Assembly (NCBI GenBank): GCA_035655155.1
Contig: DASRVH010000077.1
Location: 1 to 9,448, forward strand
Direction: 5' to 3'
From: Lentisalinibacter sp035655155
GTDB taxonomy: Bacteria > Pseudomonadota > Gammaproteobacteria > Steroidobacterales > Woeseiaceae
Length of the DNA: 9,448 nt
Shown here: one piece after another, positions 1 to 5,830 of the stretch
How positions within the stretch are numbered: the stretch's first letter is position 1
Layout: every line of letters begins with the position of its first letter
Position numbers and translations under genes: made by a program
The notes under the pieces: model-generated
Seen by the model: only the letters and a program-made list of their open reading frames with translations
What the model was told of the DNA's origin: nothing
Database searches by the model: none

Positions 1-386
1 GCGCCGATCAGGAGCAGCCACAGCTGGCGCCGGTAGAAGATGCCGGCGAAGCCGGCCCCGCGCTCCTCGGCCCGGCCGGCCATGAGCACGACACCCGCGC
101 CGAACAGCATCGAGAAGATCGTCATGAACTTCTGATCGAACAGCAGGTGGGTGAGGAACCAGGTGCCGAGGTTGTACCACTCCTGGCCGCCCATGATCAG
201 CGGATTCGTGTAGGCGGCGAACGGCATCGCGAAGGCATAGACGTTCATCACCAGGATGCCGAGCACGGCCACGCCGCGAAGGGTGTCGATGGCCGTGATG
301 CGCTCGGCGGCGGTGACGGGCCCCGCCTCCCGCGGCTTCTCCAGGTCGTCCATCGCCCCGCCCGGGGGTACCCGCGTCTCGCTCAT
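1..386 (-). CDS. DUF418/YeiB-type membrane protein, N-terminal part (partial)
   Basis: The gene runs off the left edge, so only the first 128 residues are seen. After about 27 polar residues comes the family hallmark RITAIDTLRGVAVLGILVMN (residues 29-48), where the charged R-x-x-x-x-D-x-L-R-G entry leads into the first membrane helix. A second hydrophobic segment lies near residues 88-103 (MTIFSMLFGAGVVLMA) and a third begins at QLWLLLIG. This start matches the DUF418/YeiB family of multi-pass inner-membrane proteins, related to acyltransferase-like membrane enzymes of unsettled function. The ATG at 386 is preceded by GGGAGA at good spacing; a second ATG 11 codons in is less well placed. It is divergent from the outer membrane protein gene at 557. 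The family assignment is firm; its activity is not known. Confidence 0.85.
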   Translation of the reverse strand, partial: MSETRVPPGGAMDDLEKPREAGPVTAAERITAIDTLRGVAVLGILVMNVYAFAMPFAAYTNPLIMGGQEWYNLGTWFLTHLLFDQKFMTIFSMLFGAGVVLMAGRAEERGAGFAGIFYRRQLWLLLIG

Positions 387-428
387 GACCGTCTCCCTGC
401 CGCGCCGGACCCGCCCGGACTGGCTCGC

Positions 429-434
429 ATTCTA
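429..434 (-). promoter_or_regulatory. Candidate -10 element of the DUF418 gene
   Basis: The minus strand reads TAGAAT here, a 5/6 match to the -10 consensus, about 43 bases upstream of the ATG at 386. No good -35 is seen 16-18 bases upstream. The same hexamer occurs upstream of two other genes in this window, which supports it modestly. Confidence 0.3.
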
Positions 435-556
435 CTGCCCGGGCCCATCGCGGGCATCCGTGGATGTGATCCGGCTCACACCGGCGACCGGGAAGCCGGT
501 ATAGCCTTGCCCTTATTCTGTTCAATCGCTCGCCGGGACGCGGGCACGGAGTGACC

Positions 557-1216
557 ATGAAGACCCTGAGGATTCCCGCTCTTATCGCTCTCCTCGGCCT
601 CGCCGCCGCGGCGCCCGCCCAGGCCGACGACGACCTCTGGTTCGGCATCCGGGCCGGCACGCTCGGCCTCGGCGTGGAAGCCACCTGGCGCCCGGTGCCG
701 TATCTCGACCTGCGCGGCGGGCTGAACCGGTTCAGCTTCGACGATGACGGCTCCGAGGCCGGCATCAACTACGACGGCGAGTTCGATCTGAACACCTGGT
801 ACGCCACCCTGAACCTGCGCGCGCCGATGACGCCGTTCCGCCTGACGGCCGGCTACTTCTCGAACAGCAACGAGGTGAACCTCGCGAGCCGGGACGGCAG
901 CACGATCGAGATCGGCGGCACGGTCTATCCCGTCGATCAGGTGGGCACACTCAACGCCGCAGTGACTTTCGACAGCGGCGCACCCTATGCCGGCGTCGGC
1001 ATGGACTTCCGCATCTTCGACACCGTCGGCCTGAGCCTGGACGTGGGCGTGCTGTTCCAGGGCGAACCCCAGGTGGGTTTCACCGCCAGCGGCCCGATCG
1101 CCGACGTGCCCCAGTTCCAGGATGACCTGGAAGCCGAACGCCAAGAGCTGGAGGCCGAACTCGAGGACTACGACCTCTACCCGGTGGCCATGCTCGGCTT
1201 CCACTGGAACTTCTGA
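557..1216 (+). CDS. Secreted outer membrane beta-barrel protein, function unknown
   Basis: This encodes 219 residues with a clear Sec signal peptide (MKTLRIP, a hydrophobic stretch rich in Ala and Leu, then AQA at residues 21-23 before DDD). The mature part alternates polar and hydrophobic residues with many Gly and aromatic residues (LWFGIRAG, YLDLRGGLNRFSF, FRLTAGYF, AGVGMDFRIF), as in transmembrane beta-strands. It ends in ...GFHWNF with a terminal Phe, the usual signal for insertion by the BAM complex. Near the C-terminus is a short acidic helical stretch (DDLEAERQELEAELEDYD) before the final strand; this arrangement is familiar from a widespread unnamed proteobacterial barrel family. A GTG two codons upstream (551) overlaps the GGAG ribosome site at 548-551, so the ATG at 557, five bases after GGAG, is chosen. 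Pore-forming or structural roles cannot be told apart. Confidence 0.85.
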   Translation: MKTLRIPALIALLGLAAAAPAQADDDLWFGIRAGTLGLGVEATWRPVPYLDLRGGLNRFSFDDDGSEAGINYDGEFDLNTWYATLNLRAPMTPFRLTAGYFSNSNEVNLASRDGSTIEIGGTVYPVDQVGTLNAAVTFDSGAPYAGVGMDFRIFDTVGLSLDVGVLFQGEPQVGFTASGPIADVPQFQDDLEAERQELEAELEDYDLYPVAMLGFHWNF

Positions 1217-1310
1217 TCGACATGCCGCTCGGCCGGCGCCGCGACCTGCCGGCACCGCTGCAGGCGGGCGCTGCGGCAGCCCGGCTGGCGTCCTGACCGC
1301 GGCGCAGACG

Positions 1311-1345
1311 AAAAAAAAGCCGAGCCCCTCGCGGGACCCGGCTTT
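1311..1345 (-). terminator. Rho-independent terminator of the Prx-Grx gene
   Basis: Read on the minus strand, a 13-pair stem (AAAGCCGGGTCCC paired with GGGGCTCGGCTTT, two G-T pairs) closes a GCGA tetraloop (GNRA type) and is followed by a run of eight T. It lies 52 bases past the stop of the peroxiredoxin-glutaredoxin gene. The plus-strand side lacks a comparable T tract, so the terminator acts mainly leftward. Confidence 0.92.
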
Positions 1346-1396
1346 CACAACGCCGTCGTTGAAACGGCTGGGGGATCGACTCGGTCGCCTGGCCTG

Positions 1397-2140
1397 TCAG
1401 GCCGCCTTGCGGCCGCTCAGCCACTGCTCGAGATCGTCGGCACCGCCGATCAGCTCGCCGTCGATGAACACCTGCGGGAAGGTGGTCGCCTTGGCGACGG
1501 CGCGCAGCGTGCGGTCCGTATAATCCCGGTTCAGCAACAGCTCTTCGTAGTCGATGCCGGCGTCGCGGAGCCGTGCCTTCGCTTCGGCACAGAACGGGCA
1601 GCCCTTGCGCGACAGGATAGTCACGTCGTGGGGCTTCTCCGCGCTCGGCGCGATGTACTCCAGCATAGTGTCGGCGTCGGAGACCTCATAGGGGTCGCCG
1701 GGCTTCTCCGGCTCCACGAACAGCTTCTCGACCTTGCCGTCGCGCACCAGCATGGAATAACGCCAGGAGCGCTTGCCGAAGCCGAGGTCGTCCTTGTCGA
1801 CCAGCAGGCCCATCTTCGAGGTGAACTCGCCGTTGCCGTCCGGCAGGAAGCGGATGTTGTAGGCCTTCTGGGCCTCCTGCCACTCGTTCATCACGAACGC
1901 GTCGTTGACCGAGACGCAGATGATCTCGTCGACGCCGTGCTTCTTGAACGTGTCGGACAGCTGGTTGTAGCGCGGCACGTGCGACGAGGAGCAGGTGGGC
2001 GTGAACGCGCCCGGCAGCGAGAAGACCACCACGGTCTTGCCGTCGAACAGCTCACTCGAGGTCCGGTTGACCCACTCGTGTCCCTCGCGCGTGCGGAATG
2101 TCGCGTCGGGTACTCTCTTGCCTTCCATCGATGTATCCAT
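1397..2140 (-). CDS. Peroxiredoxin-glutaredoxin fusion (hybrid Prx5-type, glutathione-dependent peroxidase)
   Basis: This 247-residue fusion enzyme reduces hydrogen peroxide and alkyl hydroperoxides, using glutathione through its own glutaredoxin domain. Residues about 5-165 are a Prx5-type peroxiredoxin with the active-site stretch SLPGAFTPTCSSSHVPRY; the peroxidatic cysteine is C50. Residues about 171-245 are a glutaredoxin with a CPFC dithiol (C181, C184), the cis-proline stretch TTFPQVFIDGE and the GG-x-D-D-L motif near the C-terminus. The layout matches the hybrid Prx5 enzymes known from Haemophilus and many gammaproteobacteria. The ATG at 2140 follows AGGAGGAAACC, an excellent ribosome site. 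It lies 78 bases downstream of dps on the same strand with no visible promoter or terminator between them, so co-transcription under OxyR is likely. A strong terminator follows. Confidence 0.95.
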   Translation of the reverse strand: MDTSMEGKRVPDATFRTREGHEWVNRTSSELFDGKTVVVFSLPGAFTPTCSSSHVPRYNQLSDTFKKHGVDEIICVSVNDAFVMNEWQEAQKAYNIRFLPDGNGEFTSKMGLLVDKDDLGFGKRSWRYSMLVRDGKVEKLFVEPEKPGDPYEVSDADTMLEYIAPSAEKPHDVTILSRKGCPFCAEAKARLRDAGIDYEELLLNRDYTDRTLRAVAKATTFPQVFIDGELIGGADDLEQWLSGRKAA

Positions 2141-2218
2141 TGGTTTCCTCCTGGTTTCCGGTTCGGGTCATGGCCCGTGTTTCGAATCGGTTTCTCGTTT
2201 GTGCTCGTCGCTTGACCT

Positions 2219-2698
2219 TCAGGCCGCCTCGTCTTTCAGCAGGCTGCGGAGCATCCACGCATTCTTCTCGTGAATCTGCATGCGCTGCGTCAGCAGATCC
2301 GCCGTCGGCTCGTCGTTGGCCTTGTCGACGATCGGGAAGATCTGGCGCGCCGTGCGCACCACGGTCTCCTGGCCGATCACCAGCTGCCGGATCATCTCCT
2401 CGGCATCCGGGCTGCCGGTTTCTTCCTCAATCTCCGTGAGCTTTGCGAACTCGCTGTAGGAACCGGGCGCCTTGACGCCCAGGGCGCGGATGCGCTCGGC
2501 GATCTCGTCGACGGCCTGAGCGAGCTCGGTGTAGTGCTCCTCGAACAGCGTGTGGAGCGCGGCGAACATCGGCCCCGTCACGTTCCAGTGATAGTTGTGC
2601 GTCTTGAGATACAGCGTGTAGCTGTCGGCGAGCAGTCGCGACAGCCCGTCTGCAATCTCCCTGCGGTCTTTCTCTTCGATTCCGATGTTGATGGTCAT
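2219..2698 (-). CDS. dps: Dps family ferritin-like DNA-protection protein
   Basis: This encodes 159 residues, a typical Dps length. Dps assembles into a dodecamer that oxidises Fe(II) with hydrogen peroxide and stores the iron, suppressing Fenton chemistry. The inter-subunit ferroxidase ligands are all present with canonical spacing: H37 (in THNYHWNVTG), H49 (in AALHTLFEEHY), and D64 and E68 (in AVDEIAERI). The short N-terminus MTINIGIEEKDRR lacks the lysine-rich tail that E. coli Dps uses to bind DNA, and the C-terminus is acidic, so non-specific DNA binding may be weak. The ATG at 2698 is preceded by AAGGAGG at ideal distance. An in-frame ATG 14 codons upstream lies in the promoter island and has no ribosome site. 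It is divergent from oxyR and upstream of the peroxiredoxin-glutaredoxin gene. Confidence 0.95.
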   Translation of the reverse strand: MTINIGIEEKDRREIADGLSRLLADSYTLYLKTHNYHWNVTGPMFAALHTLFEEHYTELAQAVDEIAERIRALGVKAPGSYSEFAKLTEIEEETGSPDAEEMIRQLVIGQETVVRTARQIFPIVDKANDEPTADLLTQRMQIHEKNAWMLRSLLKDEAA

Positions 2699-2739
2699 GA
2701 TTCGTCCTCCTTCGATATTCCCTATCATAAGGACCGCCA

Positions 2740-2769
2740 TTGATAATGAAAATGGAATATTTATATAAT
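2740..2769 (+). promoter_or_regulatory. Promoter of oxyR (sigma-70 type)
   Basis: TTGATA at 2740-2745 and a perfect TATAAT at 2764-2769 are separated by 18 bases. Transcription would start near 2776, giving a 5' leader of about 35 bases. This is the best sigma-70 match in the window and sits in an AT-rich island that contrasts sharply with the surrounding GC-rich DNA. Confidence 0.7.
2742..2760 (+). promoter_or_regulatory. Fur-box-like sequence inside the oxyR promoter
   Basis: The 19 bases begin GATAATGAAAAT, matching 11 of the first 12 positions of the classical Fur consensus (repeats of GATAAT). The third, inverted hexamer is poor. The site overlaps the oxyR -35 element and spacer, where a bound repressor would block initiation. 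AT-rich promoter DNA produces such partial matches by chance, so this is only a candidate. Confidence 0.3.
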
Positions 2770-2787
2770 AGTGATCGAATTATTGAA
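2760..2787 (-). promoter_or_regulatory. Candidate dps promoter, overlapping the oxyR promoter
   Basis: On the minus strand TATAAA (2765-2760) is preceded at 16 bases by TTCAAT (2787-2782), a weak -35. A poor -35 is common at promoters activated by a regulator such as OxyR. It shares bases with the oxyR -10, so the two directions may compete. No full ATAG-N7-CTAT OxyR array was found; ATAT and ATAG half-sites occur 11 bases apart near 2756-2771. Confidence 0.35.
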
Positions 2788-2810
2788 TATAACGGCCGGA
2801 CCTCCCTTTC

Positions 2811-3713
2811 ATGGCTACCAATCTCCCCAGCGTCAAACAGTTACGTTACTTCGTGGCACTCGCCGAGCACGGCCATTTCGGCCGTGCCGCCGACGCCTGC
2901 CATGTCTCCCAGTCCGCTTTCAGCGTCGGCATCCAGGAACTGGAGTCGGCGCTGGACGTGCAACTGGTCGACCGCACCAACCGGCAGGTCACCATCACCG
3001 CCATCGGCCGGGAGGTGGCGGAGCAGGCCCGCCTTTGCCTCAGAGATCTGGAGTCACTCGTGCAAATGGCAAGGGTGGGCCAGAAACCGTTGTCCGGACC
3101 CCTGCGCTTGGGCGTCATCCCCACCATCTCGCCTTTCCTGCTGCCCCGGGTGCTGCCGCTGGTGCGCCAGAGCTTCCCGGAGCTGAAGCTGTTTCTGGTG
3201 GAGGATCTCACCGAGAAGCTGCACCACAAGCTCCTGTCCGGGGACATCGACCTCATGCTGTTCGCCGTCCCCTACGAGCTGCGCAATGTAGAAACCGAGC
3301 CGCTGTTCCGGGACCGCTTCCTGCTCGCGGCGCACCGCGAAACCCGTCTCGTGGACCCGGAGAACTACCGCTACAACCGCCTGCACGCCGACAGCGTGCT
3401 GCTGCTCGAGGAGGGCCATTGCCTGCGCGAGCACGCCATCGACGCCTGCCGCATCCGCAGCTCCGAGAAAGTGAGCCGCTTCGCCGCCACCAGCCTGTTG
3501 ACCCTGATAGAGATGGTGGACGCCGACCTCGGCATCACCTTTCTGCCGGAGATGGCCAGGGACTCGGCGCTGCTGAGCGCGACCGGGGTCGGACTCTGGC
3601 CCATGGGCGAGCGCTCCTACCGGGAGATCGCCCTGGGCTGGCGCCGCGGCAGCGCCCGCGCGGACGAATTCCGCGAGCTGGGCGCCTTCATCACCGACAA
3701 TCGCCAGACCTGA
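2811..3713 (+). CDS. oxyR: Hydrogen-peroxide-sensing LysR-type regulator OxyR
   Basis: The protein has 300 residues, the usual OxyR length. Residues 1-65 form the winged helix-turn-helix (LPSVKQLRYFVALAEHGHFG, then AADACHVSQSAFSVGIQELE), which also opens in the typical OxyR manner. The sensor domain holds the redox pair C204 and C213 in EEGHCLREHAIDAC, nine residues apart as in E. coli C199/C208, followed by the conserved FAATSLLTLIEMV and GITFLPE segments. Peroxide would oxidise these cysteines to a disulfide and convert the tetramer into an activator of defence genes. The ATG at 2811 is supported by family alignment although no Shine-Dalgarno precedes it; the bases just upstream instead read CCTCC. 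It diverges from dps, its expected target, and is probably autoregulated through the shared promoter region. Confidence 0.95.
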   Translation: MATNLPSVKQLRYFVALAEHGHFGRAADACHVSQSAFSVGIQELESALDVQLVDRTNRQVTITAIGREVAEQARLCLRDLESLVQMARVGQKPLSGPLRLGVIPTISPFLLPRVLPLVRQSFPELKLFLVEDLTEKLHHKLLSGDIDLMLFAVPYELRNVETEPLFRDRFLLAAHRETRLVDPENYRYNRLHADSVLLLEEGHCLREHAIDACRIRSSEKVSRFAATSLLTLIEMVDADLGITFLPEMARDSALLSATGVGLWPMGERSYREIALGWRRGSARADEFRELGAFITDNRQT

Positions 3714-3783
3714 CGGCCCTCGCCTGCACCGGGCAATGCCCGCCCTTATGTCGAGTCGGGCCTCGCCGGGCTGCGCAGGCCAC

Positions 3784-3789
3784 TAGAAT
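3784..3789 (+). promoter_or_regulatory. Candidate -10 element of the J-domain gene
   Basis: TAGAAT (5/6 to consensus) is followed by CCGGGGGC, placing a start site near 3796 and a leader of about 27 bases. No convincing -35 is seen. A very similar TAGATTCCGGGGG occurs upstream of the gene ending at 5318 at nearly the same distance from its start codon. Confidence 0.4.
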
Positions 3790-3822
3790 CCGGGGGCATA
3801 ACAAGAACAACGAGGCCAAGCC

Positions 3823-4536
3823 ATGACCTCCCGGAACGACCGCACGGATACTAGCGGGCAGCGCGACTACTACCGCATCCTCCATGTCCAGCCCGACGCG
3901 CCGCTGGAGGTGATCCGCTCCAGCTACCGCACGCTGATGCAGCGGATGCGCGCCCATCCCGACCTGGGCGGCGACAACCGCCGGGCCGCAGCCCTGAACG
4001 AAGCCTGGTCGGTACTGCGGCACCCGGAGAAGCGGGCGTCATACGATGCTGCCCGCGGCGCCGCCGGCGCCTCGCGCCGGCGCAGCCGGCACGAGCCGCG
4101 CCCGGCGGCAGCCTGCCTGTTCTGCGGCACGGAGCGCGGCCACCTCGGCGCGCCTGAAGCCGGCGAGCGCTGCAGCGAGTGCGCCAGCCCGCTCGCGCCG
4201 GCCGACCGCAGCCGCCTGGAGACGCGCGGTCAGCGGGCCATCGCCCGGATCCGCCGCTCGCAGCCGATCACCTTCCTCGCGACCTGGCCGCAGCACTTCC
4301 CCATGACGGGACGCATGCACGACGTCTCCCTGCACGGGCTGAAGTTCGTCACCCGGCAGGCACTGTCCGCCGGCCAGATCATCCGCATCGACTGCGACAT
4401 CTGCCGGGCCGTCGCCCGGGTGGTGGCCGCGCAGCCGGCGGTGGATTCGGGTGGCAGGCAATGGCTGGTACGTGCGGAATTCCTTACGCTCGATCTCGAG
4501 CGCACGGTCGGGGCTTTCGTCTGCGAGACCGCCTGA
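3823..4536 (+). CDS. J-domain / zinc-ribbon / PilZ-like fusion protein
   Basis: The protein has 237 residues in three parts. Residues about 15-77 are a J domain (DYYRILHVQPDAPLEVIRSSY) with an intact HPD motif at 45-47 and the usual LNEAWSVLRHPEKRASYD ending; J domains stimulate Hsp70 ATPase. Residues 98-120 form a zinc ribbon, CLFC-x15-CSEC (C98, C101, C117, C120). Residues about 135-235 resemble a PilZ domain: R138-x3-R142, then D167-V-S-x-x-G172, the two short motifs that hold cyclic di-GMP in canonical PilZ proteins. All three parts are read directly; ligand and chaperone partner are inference. It would couple an Hsp70 system to a second-messenger signal. No G/F region or DnaJ-type four-zinc-finger domain is present, so it is not DnaJ itself. 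It stands alone between oxyR and a convergent small gene. Confidence 0.8.
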   Translation: MTSRNDRTDTSGQRDYYRILHVQPDAPLEVIRSSYRTLMQRMRAHPDLGGDNRRAAALNEAWSVLRHPEKRASYDAARGAAGASRRRSRHEPRPAAACLFCGTERGHLGAPEAGERCSECASPLAPADRSRLETRGQRAIARIRRSQPITFLATWPQHFPMTGRMHDVSLHGLKFVTRQALSAGQIIRIDCDICRAVARVVAAQPAVDSGGRQWLVRAEFLTLDLERTVGAFVCETA

Positions 4537-4540
4537 AGCC

Positions 4541-4792
4541 TCAGACGCAGACCGTGACCATGCCGAGAGCGAGCCAGAGCACTGCGGCCCGCCGCACGAC
4601 CGCAAGCAGCGTGTCGCCGAGCCGGCGCGTGAGCCCCCCGATGGCGAGGTCGTGCACCCGGGTATCGATCTGCTCCCGGTGCAGCTCGTACGCCGCATCG
4701 GAGGAATCCAGGTAGCCCTCCGGAAGGAGCACCAGCCCGTCCCCGCTGAATTCCTCTTCCCCGGCAGAAGGCGATACGACTCTCTCGGCCAT
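4541..4792 (-). CDS. Small hypothetical protein with C-terminal hydrophobic segment
   Basis: This encodes 83 residues that I do not recognise. The first 60 are acidic and polar (MAERVVSPSAGEEEF, then GYLDSSDAAYELHREQIDTR). Residues about 62-83 are hydrophobic (LLAVVRRAAVLWLALGMVTV) and end three residues later, suggesting a tail-anchored inner-membrane protein with an N-terminal cytoplasmic part. Third codon positions are strongly G or C, as in neighbouring genes, which supports real coding. The ribosome site is weak (AGGG eight bases before the ATG). The gene is convergent with the J-domain gene, with only four bases between stops, and divergent from the cysteine-rich gene. Longer frames over the same stretch are less plausible. 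Confidence 0.6.
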   Translation of the reverse strand: MAERVVSPSAGEEEFSGDGLVLLPEGYLDSSDAAYELHREQIDTRVHDLAIGGLTRRLGDTLLAVVRRAAVLWLALGMVTVCV

Positions 4793-4903
4793 GGATAAAC
4801 CCTAGCGCAGGCAGCCGCTTGGCGCCGTGAGCGTCATCACAGTAGCGGGATGGTCGGCGGCGGCCGCTGGACACGGTCCGCGCGAAGCGCGACAGTCGGG
4901 GCC

Positions 4904-5281
4904 ATGGAGAGCAACGACCTGCGCTGCTGGCGCTGCGGCGCCCCGCTCGCGAAGCTCACCCTGCCGCTGTCGCGGCTGGACGAGTGCCCGGAGTGCAGCA
5001 TCCCGCTGCACGTGTGCCGGATGTGCGTCCACTACGATCCGTCCGTTACCCGCCAGTGCCGGGAGGACGACGCCGAGGAGGTGAAGGAGAAGGAGCGGCC
5101 GAATTTCTGCGACTATTTCCGGCCCTCGGCCACGGCCTTCGAATCTGGCGCCATCGACGCCGAACGGCGGGCGCAGCGGGAGCTCGACAGCCTGTTCGGC
5201 GGCACCCCTGAGCACGGCCCGGCCGAAGACGGCGGAGAGGATCCCCTGGACGACGCCGAGGCACTGTTCCGCAAGGAGTAG
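4904..5281 (+). CDS. Small cysteine-rich (probable zinc-binding) protein, function unknown
   Basis: The protein has 125 residues. The N-terminal half carries eight cysteines in the pattern CxxC (8, 11), CxxC (28, 31), CxxC (38, 41), C52 and C69, read from CWRCGAPL, ECPECSIPLHVCRMC and RPNFCDYFRP. This is enough for two metal sites and looks like a double zinc-ribbon module. The C-terminal half (from about residue 84) is acidic and probably helical or disordered, ending DPLDDAEALFRKE. The domain starts right after the ATG at 4904, which is preceded by GGGG; an in-frame ATG at 4850 would add 18 low-complexity residues. The cysteine-rich segment has the look of a widely conserved gammaproteobacterial protein without known role. 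It may bind nucleic acid or protein; nothing here decides. It converges on the basic-tailed gene. Confidence 0.8.
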   Translation: MESNDLRCWRCGAPLAKLTLPLSRLDECPECSIPLHVCRMCVHYDPSVTRQCREDDAEEVKEKERPNFCDYFRPSATAFESGAIDAERRAQRELDSLFGGTPEHGPAEDGGEDPLDDAEALFRKE

Positions 5282-5294
5282 TGCGGGCGACGCA

Positions 5295-5313
5295 GGCGGC
5301 GGAGCCCGCCGCC
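5295..5313. other. GC-rich hairpin between convergent genes
   Basis: An eight-pair perfect stem (GGCGGCGG with the complementary CCGCCGCC) with a three-base loop fills most of the 36-base gap between the stops at 5281 and 5318. It has no T tract on either side, so it is a possible bidirectional transcript end or pause site, not a proven terminator. Confidence 0.5.
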
Positions 5314-5317
5314 GCCC

Positions 5318-5578
5318 TCAGCGGCGCTGTCGCCGCTTCCGCTTTCCCTTGCCGGGCGCGTTGCGGCCCGGCTCGTCCGTGCCGCCCCACTTCTCGCGAT
5401 GCGCGGCTGCCGCCTGGGACTGCACCGAGGCGTGGCGGTTGGACAGCAGCAGGGAGTCGGGCGAGCACACGCGGGCCTTGATCAGGCCCAGGTCGGCGGC
5501 GGCGTCGAACAGGCTCGGATACCACCGCTCCCACTTGGGCAGTAACGCTTCCACCTGTTCCCTGAGGCTCGCACTCAT
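5318..5578 (-). CDS. Small hypothetical protein with strongly basic C-terminal tail
   Basis: This encodes 86 residues of no recognised family. Residues 1-45 look like a compact helical region (MSASLREQVEALLPKWERWY followed by PSLFDAAADLGLIKARVCSP), then a Ser/Ala/Gln-rich stretch (about 42-60). The end is an extremely basic tail, GKGKRKRRQRR, suited to binding RNA, DNA or the ribosome. The ATG at 5578 is nine bases after GAGGAGG; the ATG at 5587 directly abuts that site and is unlikely. A candidate -10 with G-rich start region lies at 5608-5613. It is downstream, on the same strand, of the micro-peptide gene and its terminator, so partial read-through from there is possible. A nucleic-acid role is inferred only from charge. 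Confidence 0.65.
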   Translation of the reverse strand: MSASLREQVEALLPKWERWYPSLFDAAADLGLIKARVCSPDSLLLSNRHASVQSQAAAAHREKWGGTDEPGRNAPGKGKRKRRQRR

Positions 5579-5607
5579 CGCAGCCATCCTCCTCGACCGT
5601 CCCCCGG

Positions 5608-5613
5608 AATCTA
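5608..5613 (-). promoter_or_regulatory. Candidate -10 element of the basic-tailed gene
   Basis: The minus strand reads TAGATT followed by CCGGGGG, nearly the same as the sequence before the J-domain gene. The predicted start site near 5601 leaves a leader of about 23 bases that includes the GAGGAGG ribosome site. No clear -35 is visible. Confidence 0.4.
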
Positions 5614-5670
5614 TCCCAACGCTCCCGCCAGAGGAAGGGCGGGCATCGCGGCACCGGGCATTGAAAGGGC

Positions 5671-5700
5671 AATTAAAAAGGGCCGCATCGCTGCGGCCCT
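5671..5700 (-). terminator. Rho-independent terminator after the micro-peptide gene
   Basis: On the minus strand AGGGCCGCA pairs perfectly with TGCGGCCCT (nine pairs) around a GCGA tetraloop, followed by TTTTAATT. The tetraloop is the same as in the terminator at 1311-1345. It starts 49 bases beyond the stop of the 26-codon gene and about 90 bases before the next start codon on this strand. It therefore ends the micro-peptide transcript or acts as an attenuator for the downstream gene. Confidence 0.9.
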
Positions 5701-5722
5701 CCGTGAGTGGGGCGTCGTCAAC

Positions 5723-5747
5723 CCCCGGGTATCTTCCGTACCCTGGG
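5723..5747 (-). other. Hairpin between micro-peptide stop and terminator
   Basis: On the minus strand CCCAGGGTA and TACCCGGGG pair over eight of nine positions around a seven-base loop, beginning two bases past the stop codon. Its 3' arm (ACCCGGGG) can instead pair with CCCCGGGT inside the micro-peptide coding region (about 5788-5795), so two mutually exclusive folds are possible. Function is unknown. Confidence 0.5.
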
Positions 5748-5749
5748 CC

Positions 5750-5830
5750 TCACTGCGACAGCGAAGGCTGCTCCACTGTCACTGCGAAAACCCGGGGCTG
5801 GAACGACACTCCCAATTTCTCACTAGACAT
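5750..5830 (-). CDS. Putative micro-peptide gene, 26 codons, with extreme ribosome site
   Basis: An open frame of 26 codons starts MSSEKLGVSF, continues QPRVFAVTVE and ends QPSLSQ. It begins at ATG directly after a Shine-Dalgarno sequence complementary to nearly the whole 16S rRNA tail. It is followed by a hairpin and a strong intrinsic terminator, so it has the layout of a complete, highly translated gene. The peptide has no signal sequence, cysteine or hydrophobic run. Its middle (VSFQPRVFAVTVE) is beta-like, with alternating hydrophobic residues. Codons such as TCT, AGT, TTG, GGA and ACA are less GC-biased than in the neighbours. It resembles in size the precursors of ribosomally made peptides, but no modifying enzyme is nearby. 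It could also be a leader peptide for the gene starting at 5578. I recognise no family. Confidence 0.6.
   Translation of the reverse strand: MSSEKLGVSFQPRVFAVTVEQPSLSQ

Noticed and set aside
476..1348. Minus-strand frame of 290 codons over the outer membrane protein gene
   Set aside because: The plus-strand protein has a signal peptide, ribosome site and C-terminal Phe; the antisense frame has none of these.
3730..3742. Small hairpin CGGGC-AAT-GCCCG after oxyR, possible terminator
   Set aside because: Only five pairs and no T tract; too weak to call.
4039..4874. Two long minus-strand frames across the J-domain gene
   Set aside because: They overlap the well-supported J-domain/PilZ-like protein and have the low-complexity Arg/Ala/Gly composition of antisense frames.
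4802..5215. Minus-strand frame of 137 codons
   Set aside because: It is antisense to the cysteine-rich protein, whose patterned cysteines show which strand codes.
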